Assembly: GCA_910587705.1 (NCBI GenBank)
Contig: CAJUMX010000002.1
Span: 231,043-295,042 of the forward strand
Reading direction: 5' to 3'
From: an uncultured Oscillibacter sp.
GTDB taxonomy: Bacteria; Bacillota; Clostridia; Oscillospirales; Oscillospiraceae
DNA: 64,000 nucleotides
Positions 16,533-24,970 of the stretch are shown here, piece by piece. The translations under genes and the position numbers were made by a program. Below the pieces are notes generated by a model, which was not told where the DNA came from, searched no databases, and saw only the letters and a list, made by a program, of their open reading frames with translations. Position 1 is the stretch's first letter; each line of letters opens with the position of its first letter.

Positions 16533-16871
16533 ATGAGAGAGATGATCGCCTATTGCGGTCTGGACTGTGAGAAATGCGACGCGTACCTTGCGACCATCCA
16601 TGACGACCAGGCACTGCGAGAGAAAACCGCGAAATTATGGGCCGAGCTAAACAACGCCCCCATTCTGCCCGAACATATCAACTGCCGGGGCTGCCGCGCT
16701 GCGGGAATGAAAACGGTGTTTTGCGAACAGCTCTGCGAAATTCGTCAATGCGCTTTCAAAAGGGGCGTAACCACATGCGGCGGCTGCCCGGACCTGGAAG
16801 AATGTCAAACTCTTAGACTGATTACCGCAGATTATCCCGACGCTCTGAACAATTTAAAAGGGGGAGGCTGA
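16533..16871 (+). CDS. DUF3795 cysteine-rich protein
   Basis: 112 residues. Cysteine clusters CGLDCEKCDAY (7-17), INCRGC (near 50), FCEQLCEIRQCAF and CGGCPDLEEC are typical of DUF3795, a family presumed to bind metal, with no known function. The ATG at 16533 follows GCAGGAGGAAAACGGCC. The upstream in-frame extension crosses the promoter and is not used. Monocistronic; the terminator hairpin overlaps its stop codon. Confidence 0.8.
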   Translation: MREMIAYCGLDCEKCDAYLATIHDDQALREKTAKLWAELNNAPILPEHINCRGCRAAGMKTVFCEQLCEIRQCAFKRGVTTCGGCPDLEECQTLRLITADYPDALNNLKGGG

Positions 16872-16882
16872 AACGCCTCCCC
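16861..16882. terminator. Bidirectional terminator between the DUF3795 gene and leuB
   Basis: A perfect 8-bp stem (16861-16868 with 16875-16882) carries CTTT on the plus side and CTTTTAAATT on the minus side, serving both convergent genes. The DUF3795 stop lies in its loop. Confidence 0.7.
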
Positions 16883-16899
16883 TTTCCGATTCCTCAACT

Positions 16900-17970
16900 T
16901 CAAATCCGGGCCCGAATCTCCGCCCCCATGGCCTTGCAGCCCAGGAGCTTCCCGCCCTCGTTTAAGATGTCCCCGCAGCGGAAGCCCGCTTTCAGCGTCC
17001 GGTCCACCGCAGCCTCCACCGCGTCGGCCTCGGCGCTCATGTCGAAGCTGTAGCGCAGCATCATGGCCGCCGCCAGGATAGTGCCGATGGGGTTGGCCTT
17101 GTCCTGCCCGGCGATGTCCGGGGCGGAGCCGTGGATGGGCTCATAAAGGCCCCTTGTCCCCTCCCCCATGCTGGAGGAGGGAATCATGCCGATGGAGCCG
17201 GTAATCTGGCTGGCCTCGTCGGAGAGGATGTCCCCGAAAAGGTTCTCCGTCACAATCACGTCAAACTGGCTGGGGTCCCGGACAATCTGCATGGCGGCGT
17301 TGTCCACGTACATGTGGAGGAGCTCCACGTCCGGGTAGTCCCCACTAACCTCCTCCACGGTTTTCCGCCACAGGCGGGATGTGTCCAGCACGTTGGCCTT
17401 GTCGATGGAGGTCACCCGGCCCCGGCGCTTCCGGGCCATGTCAAAGGCCACCCGGGCCACCCGGCGGACCTCGTGCTCACTGTAGGAGCACACGTCCACG
17501 GCCTTTTGCTCCCCGTCCACCTCGGAGGTGGTGTGCTCGCCGAAGTACATGCCGCCGATGAGCTCCCGGACCACCACGAAGTCGATGCCCTTCGCCGCGA
17601 TGTCCGCCCGAAGGGGGCAGGCGGCGGCAAGGTCGGAGAACATCCGGGCGGGCCGGATATTCGTATACAGGCCCATGGCGGAGCGGAGCTTCAAAAGGCC
17701 CCGCTCCGGCCGGTTGGCGGAGGGCTGGGCGTCCCACTTGGGCCCCCCCACCGCCCCCAGCAGCACGCTGTCGGAGCGCAGGCAGGTCTCCAAACTGGAA
17801 TCCGGCAGGGGCACGCCGACGGCATCGATGGCGCAGCCGCCCATGGGGGCCTCCTGATAGGTGAAGGCATGTCCGAATTTCTCCGCCACGGCGTCCAGCA
17901 CGCCGACGGCCTCGTTTACAATCTCGGGGCCGATTCCGTCGCCCCGGATCACGGCAATGGTCTTGTTCAT
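16900..17970 (-). CDS. leuB: LeuB, 3-isopropylmalate dehydrogenase
   Basis: NAD-dependent oxidative decarboxylation of 3-isopropylmalate. 356 residues. It begins MNKTIAVIRGDGIGPEI, contains RELIGGMYFGE near 138, the DKANVL segment near 185 (substrate-binding Lys) and the IHGSAPDIAGQDKANPIGT signature near 274. The ATG overlaps the leuD stop. Last gene of leuACDB. Confidence 0.96.
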   Translation of the reverse strand: MNKTIAVIRGDGIGPEIVNEAVGVLDAVAEKFGHAFTYQEAPMGGCAIDAVGVPLPDSSLETCLRSDSVLLGAVGGPKWDAQPSANRPERGLLKLRSAMGLYTNIRPARMFSDLAAACPLRADIAAKGIDFVVVRELIGGMYFGEHTTSEVDGEQKAVDVCSYSEHEVRRVARVAFDMARKRRGRVTSIDKANVLDTSRLWRKTVEEVSGDYPDVELLHMYVDNAAMQIVRDPSQFDVIVTENLFGDILSDEASQITGSIGMIPSSSMGEGTRGLYEPIHGSAPDIAGQDKANPIGTILAAAMMLRYSFDMSAEADAVEAAVDRTLKAGFRCGDILNEGGKLLGCKAMGAEIRARI

Positions 17971-18464
17971 TTGTCCGCCTTTCCGGCCTTCAAGGAGGCC
18001 ATCAGCCCGCCCTTTTCGATCATGTCCTTGATAAACGGCGGGAAGGGCTCCGCCTGATAGGTCTCGTGTTTTGTCACGTTGGTGATGACGCCCGTGTCGA
18101 AGTCCACCGTCACCTGGTCCCCGTCGGAGATGCCGCCGCTTGCCGCGGGGCACTCCAGAATGGCCAGGCCGATGTTGATGGCGTTCCGGTAAAAAATCCG
18201 GGCGAAGGTGGCCGCGATGACGCAGCTCACTCCGCTGGCCTTGATGGCGATGGGGGCGTGCTCCCGGGAGGAGCCACAGCCGAAGTTGACCCCGGCCACC
18301 ATCACGTCCCCGAGCTTTACCTTATGGATGAAGTCCTTGTCGATGTCCTCCATGCAGTGGGCGGCCAGCTCCTTATGGTCCGGGGTGTTCAGATAACGGG
18401 CGGGGATGATGACGTCGGTGTCCACGTGATCCCCGTATTTATGGACGGTTCCCTGTACGTTCAT
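17967..18464 (-). CDS. leuD: LeuD, isopropylmalate isomerase small subunit
   Basis: 165 residues, the swivelling domain that completes the LeuC active site (YLNT and GCGSSREHAP near 52-61). This short form pairs with a 420-residue LeuC, the archaeal/clostridial-type isomerase. The ATG at 18464 sits 7 nt after GAGGAGG and 2 nt after the leuC stop; a TTG two codons earlier would overlap leuC. Confidence 0.95.
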   Translation of the reverse strand: MNVQGTVHKYGDHVDTDVIIPARYLNTPDHKELAAHCMEDIDKDFIHKVKLGDVMVAGVNFGCGSSREHAPIAIKASGVSCVIAATFARIFYRNAINIGLAILECPAASGGISDGDQVTVDFDTGVITNVTKHETYQAEPFPPFIKDMIEKGGLMASLKAGKADK

Positions 18465-18466
18465 GT

Positions 18467-19726
18467 TCAAACCTCCTCAGGATGGCAGATGTGCCCCGCG
18501 ACGCCGGACGCGGCGGCCACGGAGGGAGAGGCCAGGTAGACCTCGCTGTCCACATGGCCCATGCGGCCCACAAAGTTGCGGTTCGTGGTGGAGACGCAGC
18601 GCTCCCCGGCGGCCAGAATCCCCATGTAGCCGCCCAGGCAGGGCCCGCAGGTGGGGGTAGAAACGATGCAGCCCGCGTCCAGGAAGATATCGGTCAGTCC
18701 CCGCCGCATAGCTTCCCGGTAAATCTTCATGGTGGCGGGGATGACGATGCCCCGAACGTCCCTGGCAAGGTGCTTCCCCTTCAAAACAGCGGCGGCGGCC
18801 TCCAGGTCGGGAAGCTGTCCGTTGGTGCAGGAGCCAATGACAATCTGGTCGATTCGGATGTCCTTCCCCTCCCGGGCGCTGTGGGCGTTCTCGGGGAGGT
18901 GGGGATAGGCCACGGTGCAGTCCACCTGGCTCAGGTCAATGTCCACGGTGCGCTCGTACTCCGCGTCGCCGTCCGCCTCATAGGCGGTCCAGGGGCGGTT
19001 TACCCGGCCCTCCACATAGGCTTTCGTCACCTCGTCCACGGGGAAAATGCCGTTTTTCGCCCCGGCCTCAATGGCCATGTTGGAGATAGTCAGCCGGTCG
19101 TAGATCGAGAGCTCGGCAACGCCGGGCCCGGCAAATTCCAGGGACTGATACCGGGCTCCGTCCACACCGATCATGCCGATGAGGGTCAGAATCACGTCCT
19201 TGCCGGAGACGAAGGGCCGCAGCTTCCCGGTGAGGTTTACCTTGATGGCGGAGGGCACCTTGAACCAGGTCTCCCCCGCCGCCATGGCGGCGCCCATGTC
19301 CGTGGACCCCACGCCGGTGGAAAAGGCCCCCAGGGCCCCGTAGGTGCAGGTGTGGGAATCCGCGCCGATGACGGCCTCGCCGGGGGCCACCAGGCCCTTT
19401 TCCGGCAGCAGGGCGTGTTCAATGCCCATCTCTCCCACGTCGAAGTAGTTGTCGATGTCAAACCGCCGGGCGAAGGTCCGGCACTGCTTGCACTGGGCGG
19501 CGGCCTTAATGTCCTTGTTGGGGGCGAAGTGGTCCATTACCAGGGCGATTTTACTCTTGTCAAAGACCTTGTCAAAGCCCGCCGCCTCAAACTCGTTCAC
19601 CGCCACGGGGGTGGTGATGTCGTTGCCCAGCACCAGGTCCAGCTTTGCCTGGATGAGCTGCCCCGCCCGGACGGACGGAAGCCCTGCGTGCTTTGCCAGG
19701 ATTTTCTGCGTCATGGTCATTCCCAT
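18467..19726 (-). CDS. leuC: LeuC, isopropylmalate isomerase large subunit
   Basis: Aconitase-family dehydratase/hydratase with a [4Fe-4S] cluster. 419 residues. GADSHTCTYGALGAF is near 121-135; the cluster cysteines lie in GSCTNG near 298 and CGPCLGG near 360. ATGs at 19726 and 19720 are both possible after AAGGAG; the longer is listed. It lies between leuA and leuD in one operon. Confidence 0.95.
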   Translation of the reverse strand: MGMTMTQKILAKHAGLPSVRAGQLIQAKLDLVLGNDITTPVAVNEFEAAGFDKVFDKSKIALVMDHFAPNKDIKAAAQCKQCRTFARRFDIDNYFDVGEMGIEHALLPEKGLVAPGEAVIGADSHTCTYGALGAFSTGVGSTDMGAAMAAGETWFKVPSAIKVNLTGKLRPFVSGKDVILTLIGMIGVDGARYQSLEFAGPGVAELSIYDRLTISNMAIEAGAKNGIFPVDEVTKAYVEGRVNRPWTAYEADGDAEYERTVDIDLSQVDCTVAYPHLPENAHSAREGKDIRIDQIVIGSCTNGQLPDLEAAAAVLKGKHLARDVRGIVIPATMKIYREAMRRGLTDIFLDAGCIVSTPTCGPCLGGYMGILAAGERCVSTTNRNFVGRMGHVDSEVYLASPSVAAASGVAGHICHPEEV

Positions 19727-19771
19727 TTGTTGTCACGCTCCTTATGAATTCATGAATATCCGCAAGTCCGC

Positions 19772-21457
19772 TTATGCCCGCTTGGCCCGGTTGATGGCGG
19801 AGAGGATGGCCCGGAGAGGCGCCAGATTGATGTTGTGGCTGAGCCCCACGCCCCAGTACTGCTTGCCGGTGCGCCGGTCCTGGAGGAGGATATAGGCCAC
19901 GCCCTGGGAGTCGGAACCGTCGGTGATGGCGTGGGAGGCGTAGTCCAAGAAGGTGAAGCGGTCAATCTTCTCCCCTTGAATGGCGTTGAAGAAGGCGTCG
20001 ATGGGGCCGTTGCCCTCGCCGGAGACCTCGAACACCGTGTCCGTGTGGCGGAGGGTCCCCTGGAAGGCCACGTGGGAGTGGCCCTCGCTGTCCACAGTCT
20101 CCCGGAAGGCGTGCTTGATGAGCTGATAGGGCCGGCGGATGTCCACGTACTCCTGGTGGAACAGCTCGTTGATCCGCTCCGGGGCAACCTCCTTGCCCAC
20201 CTTGTCCGTCTCCACCTGGACGATATGTCCGAACTCCGGCTGCATGGACTTGGGCAGGTCGAAGCCAAAGTCGTGTTCCATGATATAAGCCGCGCCGCCC
20301 TTGCCGGACTGGGAGTTGATGCGGATGATGGGCTCGTACTCCCGACCCACGTCGGCGGGGTCAATGGGGAGATACGGGATTTCCCAATACTCCGTGCCAG
20401 AGGTTTTCATATACTGGACGCCCTTGTTGATGGCGTCCTGATGACTGCCGGAGAAGGCCGTGAATACCAGCTTGCCCACATAGGGCTGGCGGTCGCCCAC
20501 GGGCATCTTGGTACACCGCTCGAACATCTCCTTGATTTTGTTGATATTGGAGAAGTCCAGCTCCGGGTCTACGCCCTGGGTGTACATGTTCATGGCCAGG
20601 GTCACCATGTCCACGTTTCCGGTGCGCTCCCCGTTGCCGAAGAGGGTGGCCTCCACCCGGTCGGCTCCGGCCAGCAGGCCCATCTCCGTGGTGGCCACGC
20701 CGCAACCCCGGTCATTGTGGGGATGCAGGGAAATGACGGCCCGGTCCCGTCCGGGGAGTTTGCGGATGAAGTACTCCAGCATGTCGGCGAACTGGTTGGG
20801 CATACAGTTCTCCACCGTGGTGGGGAGGTTCAGGATAACCTTCTTTTCCGGCGTGGCATGGAGGTGCTCCAGCACCGCCTGGCAGATCTCCACGGCGTAG
20901 TCCATCTCCGTGCCCATGAAGGACTCGGGGGAATACTCAAAGCGGAGGTTCATGCCCTCGGCGATCATGGGCTGGGACATCTCATAGATGAGATCGGCGG
21001 CGTCGGTGGCGATTTTGGTAATGTCGTCGCAGTCCATGTGGAAAACCACCTTGCGCTGGAGGGTGGAAGTGGAGTTGTAGAAATGGAGAATCACATTCTT
21101 CGCGCCCCGGATGGCCTCAAAGGTCTTTTTGATGAGGTGTTCCCGGGCCTGGACCAGCACCTGGATGGTCACGTCGTCGGGAATGTGACCGCCCTCGATG
21201 AGCTCCCGGCAGATTTCATATTCCGTCTCGCTGGCGGAAGGGAAGCCGATCTCAATTTCCTTCACGCCAATGTCCACCAGCGTGTGAAAGTACTCCAGCT
21301 TCTCCGCCAGGTTCATGGGGTCAATCAGAGCCTGGTTTCCGTCCCGCAGGTCCACAGAGCACCAAACAGGGGCCTTGGCAATCTTCCGGTCCGGCCAGGT
21401 GCGGCCCTGAATGGGCTGGGGCTGGAAGGGAATGTATTTTTCAAATCCGGGTTTCAT
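19772..21457 (-). CDS. leuA: LeuA, 2-isopropylmalate synthase (long LeuA2 form)
   Basis: Condenses acetyl-CoA with 2-ketoisovalerate, the committed step of leucine synthesis. 561 residues. The N-terminal extension with PIQGRTWPDRKI, the metal/substrate motif SVDLRDGNQALIDPM near 35-49 and HPHNDRGCG near 240 place it in the yeast/actinobacterial-length class. A C-terminal LeuA dimer/allosteric domain covers about residues 430-550. The ATG at 21457 follows AAGGAGGACATCGCT; 16 further residues upstream would cross the T-box tail. Confidence 0.95.
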   Translation of the reverse strand: MKPGFEKYIPFQPQPIQGRTWPDRKIAKAPVWCSVDLRDGNQALIDPMNLAEKLEYFHTLVDIGVKEIEIGFPSASETEYEICRELIEGGHIPDDVTIQVLVQAREHLIKKTFEAIRGAKNVILHFYNSTSTLQRKVVFHMDCDDITKIATDAADLIYEMSQPMIAEGMNLRFEYSPESFMGTEMDYAVEICQAVLEHLHATPEKKVILNLPTTVENCMPNQFADMLEYFIRKLPGRDRAVISLHPHNDRGCGVATTEMGLLAGADRVEATLFGNGERTGNVDMVTLAMNMYTQGVDPELDFSNINKIKEMFERCTKMPVGDRQPYVGKLVFTAFSGSHQDAINKGVQYMKTSGTEYWEIPYLPIDPADVGREYEPIIRINSQSGKGGAAYIMEHDFGFDLPKSMQPEFGHIVQVETDKVGKEVAPERINELFHQEYVDIRRPYQLIKHAFRETVDSEGHSHVAFQGTLRHTDTVFEVSGEGNGPIDAFFNAIQGEKIDRFTFLDYASHAITDGSDSQGVAYILLQDRRTGKQYWGVGLSHNINLAPLRAILSAINRAKRA

Positions 21458-21499
21458 AGCGATGTCCTCCTTGCAGAATATGGTGTCGGATAGGTCAGG

Positions 21500-21782
21500 G
21501 GACAAGAAAACGCCCCTGACTCCTTCGAGTCAGGGGCGTGTCAATCAACACGCGGTACCACCCTGGTTTAGCCGCCGGTTGCCCAACGGCCCTCACAGCC
21601 TCAAACAAGGCTTCGGCCAATAACGAGGCCAGCCGTCTCCGCCTAAACCGCAGTCTCAGCGGAGCCGCTCGAGGGCCAGTGACGTCCTTCCCCTCCGCGC
21701 CGCCTCGCAGCAACCGGCGGCTCTCTGAAGCATACAGAAAAGGACTTTCTCCCTGTCATCGCGTTTTGTTGTTTTGCTGTTG
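21500..21782 (-). ncRNA. Leucine T-box leader with terminator
   Basis: The T-box antiterminator sequence AGGGTGGTACCGCGT is at 21550-21564 on the minus strand. It is followed by a 13-bp terminator stem (21527-21539 with 21510-21522) and a TTTTCTTG tail. Upstream, a Stem-I-like apical hairpin with GCCGCCGGTTGCTGCGAGG lies near 21710-21730. A candidate specifier CTC (Leu) is at 21671-21673. Uncharged leucyl-tRNA would favour read-through into leuACDB. Confidence 0.88.
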
Positions 21783-21788
21783 GGGTAT

Positions 21789-21817
21789 AAGATACAGGAT
21801 TTCCGGCGGTTTGTCAA
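21789..21817 (-). promoter_or_regulatory. Sigma-A promoter of the leu operon
   Basis: TTGACA (21812-21817), 17-bp spacer, TATCTT (21789-21794) on the minus strand, giving a leader of about 280 nt. Confidence 0.75.
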
Positions 21818-21961
21818 CCAAAAATTTTCGCGTCATCTTCGTCGTTTTCACTAAAAGCCCTGGCCCGCACGGAATACGAGCTTTTTTCTGGGGGAAAATT
21901 CCCTGGTTTTCCGCCCCCGTTTCCGGGCAGATTATAAGAAACAGAGATTTTGGAATTTCTC

Positions 21962-21990
21962 TTGACAAGTTTCCTCTAAATCTGTATAAT
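21962..21990 (+). promoter_or_regulatory. Consensus sigma-A promoter of rpsU
   Basis: Perfect TTGACA (21962-21967), 17-bp spacer and perfect TATAAT (21985-21990), matching high expression of a ribosomal gene. The remaining bases between 21818 and 21961 show nothing I recognise. Confidence 0.88.
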
Positions 21991-22069
21991 AGCGATGTTG
22001 AAGCCATATAACATGGCCCTTAAAGTATCCTGGAAATAGCCGGATACCTCGGAGGGAGGGAAAATATAG

Positions 22070-22252
22070 ATGTCTGAGATCCATGTGAAGGAAAATGAAT
22101 CCATCGACAGCGCGCTGAAGCGTTTTAAGCGCAGCTGCGCCAAGGCTGGCGTCCTGGCCGAGGTTCGGAAGCGGGAGCATTACGAGAGTCCCAGCGTGAA
22201 GCGGCGCAAGAAGTCTGAGGCCGCTCGCAAGAACAAGAAGCGTTATTACTAA
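22070..22252 (+). CDS. rpsU: Ribosomal protein S21
   Basis: 60 residues, highly basic. It starts MSEIHVKENESIDSALKRFK and ends in a Lys/Arg-rich tail, the standard S21 of the 30S platform. GGAGGGAGGGAAAATATAG precedes the ATG. Single-gene unit with strong promoter and terminator. Confidence 0.97.
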   Translation: MSEIHVKENESIDSALKRFKRSCAKAGVLAEVRKREHYESPSVKRRKKSEAARKNKKRYY

Positions 22253-22264
22253 GCATTTTGAAAA

Positions 22265-22295
22265 GCCGTCGTGCCAATAGGCACGGCGGCTTTTT
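22265..22295. terminator. Bidirectional terminator of rpsU and the secA operon
   Basis: An 11-bp stem (22265-22275 with 22280-22290) is followed by TTTTT on plus; AAAA at 22261-22264 gives TTTT on minus, which serves the convergent binding-protein gene ending at 22344. Confidence 0.8.
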
Positions 22296-22343
22296 CGCGC
22301 CTATCGCCAAGAAAAGGCCCCTGCTGCCGCAGGGACCTCTCTA

Positions 22344-23870
22344 TCACGCTTCCGCTAGGTGAATCACACACTGCCCCAAGGAGTAAAAGGGCTCCGCCGC
22401 CGTAGGGGCCAAGCCCTCCACCACTCCCGCCTGCGTCAGCACGGAGCTGGACTTGAAGCACACCGGCAAAATGGGGGCCTGGTCCTTCAAATGGGCGCAG
22501 AGGGCCCGCATGGCCGCTGTCCGGTCTCCCGCCCCGGCCAGCTCCGCCAGAAGGCGACTGCTGTCCGGGTTGGACCAATGGCCATAGTTCACTCCTCCAC
22601 CCGGCTCCAGCAAGCTCCCCAAATCCCAGTCGGCGGAAAGACGGGTCTCACCGTAATAGAGGTCGAAGTCCCCGGCAGCCAGGGCGGCGGTGTACTCCTC
22701 CCAGGGCAATACTCGAACCTCCACCGCAAGCCCTCCGGCCGTCCAGCTCTCCGCCAAATACTGGGCAATGGCCTTTTTAAAACCGTTCTCCTCGTTGACC
22801 AGCAGCGTCAAAGGCTCCTGGGACACATAGCCGCTCCTTGCAAGGGCGGAGGCAAAATTGTCTACAGAATAGCTCTCCTCCAACGCTACCGGATACAGCG
22901 GCGAAACCGGAGACACCGGAAAAGCAGTGGCCTTTCCATGACCGGAGAGGTACGCTCCAACCACGTTATCCCGGTCAATCCCCGCCGACAGCGCCCGGCG
23001 GAGGGCTGGACTGTCCAGAGGCGTCCGGGCGGTATTGCAGCCCACGTATTGCAGCACGGTGGTTTCCGCATCTATGCAGCCCACACTGCCAGTGGTGCTT
23101 ACCGTCGTCACGCCGGTGAGGTCCGCTGTGATCAGCTGAACCTCGTGAGAGGAAAAGCGGTAGAGCAGAGCGCTGCCGTCCGCCGCCTCCACCAGGGCAA
23201 TCCGCTCCAGGGGCTGGCTCTCCCCTCTCCACCAGGACTGGTTGGCAATCAGGTAGGCTCCAGTCTCCTCCTCCGTGTAAAAATAGGGGCCGGTACCTGC
23301 GGGAACCGCGCCCTCCTGGCCTCCGGACTTCACGATGGGTACGTCCAGCAAAGCCGGAAGGGCGGCGTTGGGGCCGTTTAAGGTTATAGTTACGCTGTCC
23401 CCGCTGGCGCTGATGGAGGAAATACCGGAAAGGCGGCTCCGGTAGCGCTCCGAAGTCCTGGCCCGGTCCAGAGCGGCTTTCACATCCCGTCCCGTCAGGG
23501 GCGAACCATCGGAAAACTGGACACCCGGACGGAGGTTGAAGGTATAGCGGCTAGCGGTCTCGTCATGGGTGTAGCTGATGCACAGGCAGGGCTGGGGCTC
23601 AAAAGTCCCGTCCAGTCGAAACAGGCCCTCGTACAGCAAAGATGCCACCACCTGCTGCATTCCGTCGGCACAGTCCACCGGATCCAGGCTCCGCCCCGGC
23701 ATGTAGGGCAGGGCAAACCGCTCCGGCAGAATGGTTTTGCTCTCCTCCGCCGGTTCCTCCTCAAAGAGGGGCAGTACGTCCTCCGGCTCCTCCGGAAGCT
23801 CCTCCTGCCAGCAGCCCGTTAGCAGACAGGCCATCGCCAGCGCGGTGGCCATCATCTTCCATCGTTTCAT
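22344..23870 (-). CDS. Extracellular solute-binding lipoprotein, family 5 (peptide/nickel type)
   Basis: 508 residues. Signal peptide with lipobox LLTGC (Cys20), an acidic linker to about residue 45, then an SBP_bac_5 domain: LLYEGLFRLDG near 80, the YTFNLRPGVQFSDGSPLTGRDV block near 110-132 and the FKKAIAQYLAESW region near 370. No permease or ATPase gene adjoins it, so it is an orphan binding protein or serves a system elsewhere. It begins 11 bp after pgeF; the RBS (AATAGG) is weak, suggesting coupling. Confidence 0.85.
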   Translation of the reverse strand: MKRWKMMATALAMACLLTGCWQEELPEEPEDVLPLFEEEPAEESKTILPERFALPYMPGRSLDPVDCADGMQQVVASLLYEGLFRLDGTFEPQPCLCISYTHDETASRYTFNLRPGVQFSDGSPLTGRDVKAALDRARTSERYRSRLSGISSISASGDSVTITLNGPNAALPALLDVPIVKSGGQEGAVPAGTGPYFYTEEETGAYLIANQSWWRGESQPLERIALVEAADGSALLYRFSSHEVQLITADLTGVTTVSTTGSVGCIDAETTVLQYVGCNTARTPLDSPALRRALSAGIDRDNVVGAYLSGHGKATAFPVSPVSPLYPVALEESYSVDNFASALARSGYVSQEPLTLLVNEENGFKKAIAQYLAESWTAGGLAVEVRVLPWEEYTAALAAGDFDLYYGETRLSADWDLGSLLEPGGGVNYGHWSNPDSSRLLAELAGAGDRTAAMRALCAHLKDQAPILPVCFKSSSVLTQAGVVEGLAPTAAEPFYSLGQCVIHLAEA

Positions 23871-23881
23871 AAAAACCGTAC

Positions 23882-24691
23882 CTATTCCATTCCAGCGGCA
23901 ATGGCCGCGCACTGGACCCCCCGGGCCTCCCCCAGCTTCCGGTGAGACCAGAACAGGTCCCGGCGGCAGGCGGTGCAGAGGCCGGAGACCTCTATATGCT
24001 CCGGCGACAGCCCCGCCCGCAGCAGCCATTGGCGGTTTAAGCCCTCCAGGTCCACGTGCCACTTGGGCCCCCGCTTCTCCAGATAGGTCTCCGCCTCCTT
24101 CCCCAGGGCTTCCCGCATAGCGGCGGGGACGTCCTCGTCGCTTTCAAAGCAGCACTGCCCGATGCAGGGCCCCAGGGCGGCTTGCAGGCGTTCCGGCCTG
24201 GAGCCGTAACTGCGGACCATCTCCCGGACCGTCTTTTCTACAATCCCCCCGGCGCAGCCCCGCCACCCGGCATGGGCCGCCCCCACGGCCCCAGTGTCCG
24301 GGTCGTGGAGGAGCACGGTTCCGCAGTCGGCGGAAAAGACGAACAGGGTCAGGCCCGGAACATCCGTCACCAGCGCGTCGGCGCTGTCATAGTCCCGCTC
24401 CCGAAAGAGGCCCTTCCCGGCGTCCTCCTCTGTACAGACCCGGACGTTCGTCTCGTGGACCTGCCGGGAGAGGACGGTTTGCTCCAGGTCCGCCCCGAGA
24501 CGTGCGCAGAAGCGGCGGTAATTTTCCAGCATGGCCTCCCGCCCGTCCCCCATGCCGGGGCGGAGATTCAGGCTGTCCCAGGGGGCGGGGGACACGCCGC
24601 CCAGGCGGGTGGAAAAGCCGTGGCGAACCCCGCCTAAGTTCGAGGCGGTGAACCAAACCAGGCCGTTTTGTTCGTGGGTTTCAAAGAGCAT
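23882..24691 (-). CDS. pgeF: PgeF/YfiH-type purine nucleoside phosphorylase (laccase-domain family)
   Basis: 269 residues of the Cu-oxidase_4/YfiH family. The three metal ligands are recognisable as the SRQVHE His near 76, the Cys of SADCGTVL near 121 and the His of AAHAGWRG near 138. Members have been shown to act on adenosine/inosine or to edit muropeptides. The neighbours give no further clue. Part of the secA-small membrane protein-pgeF-SBP run. Confidence 0.88.
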   Translation of the reverse strand: MLFETHEQNGLVWFTASNLGGVRHGFSTRLGGVSPAPWDSLNLRPGMGDGREAMLENYRRFCARLGADLEQTVLSRQVHETNVRVCTEEDAGKGLFRERDYDSADALVTDVPGLTLFVFSADCGTVLLHDPDTGAVGAAHAGWRGCAGGIVEKTVREMVRSYGSRPERLQAALGPCIGQCCFESDEDVPAAMREALGKEAETYLEKRGPKWHVDLEGLNRQWLLRAGLSPEHIEVSGLCTACRRDLFWSHRKLGEARGVQCAAIAAGME

Positions 24692-24700
24692 AAGGGCCCC

Positions 24701-24955
24701 CTACTTTCCCTGTTTTGGGGATTCATCGTTCTTCTCGATTACTTCGCGGCGCGTCCAGCCGTTCCAAGTGTGAAAACCTCCATAGGCCAACACAGCAGGA
24801 CCTGCGATCCAATATAGAATATCCGAGTTAACGTCATTGCGCAAGGCCAATCCCAGCAGAATCAGGGCAATCGCAACCAAAATCAGCGCAATGCCCAGCA
24901 GGAGCTCCCTGATATCCTGGAGTAACCGGGGAACGCTGTATTCTTTTTGATCCAT
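24701..24955 (-). CDS. Small membrane protein, unknown function
   Basis: 84 residues with two predicted membrane helices (about 13-37 and 47-65) and a charged C-terminus rich in E, K and N. No family recognised. The ATG at 24955 is preceded by AAAGGATGTGGAGCGT; a GTG at 24964 is the alternative start. It lies 15 bp after secA and 9 bp before pgeF, so it is co-transcribed. Confidence 0.6.
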   Translation of the reverse strand: MDQKEYSVPRLLQDIRELLLGIALILVAIALILLGLALRNDVNSDILYWIAGPAVLAYGGFHTWNGWTRREVIEKNDESPKQGK

Positions 24956-24970
24956 ACGCTCCACATCCTT

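Noticed and set aside
19835..21493. 552-codon plus frame opposite leuA
   Set aside because: Shadow of leuA; no RBS, no motif.
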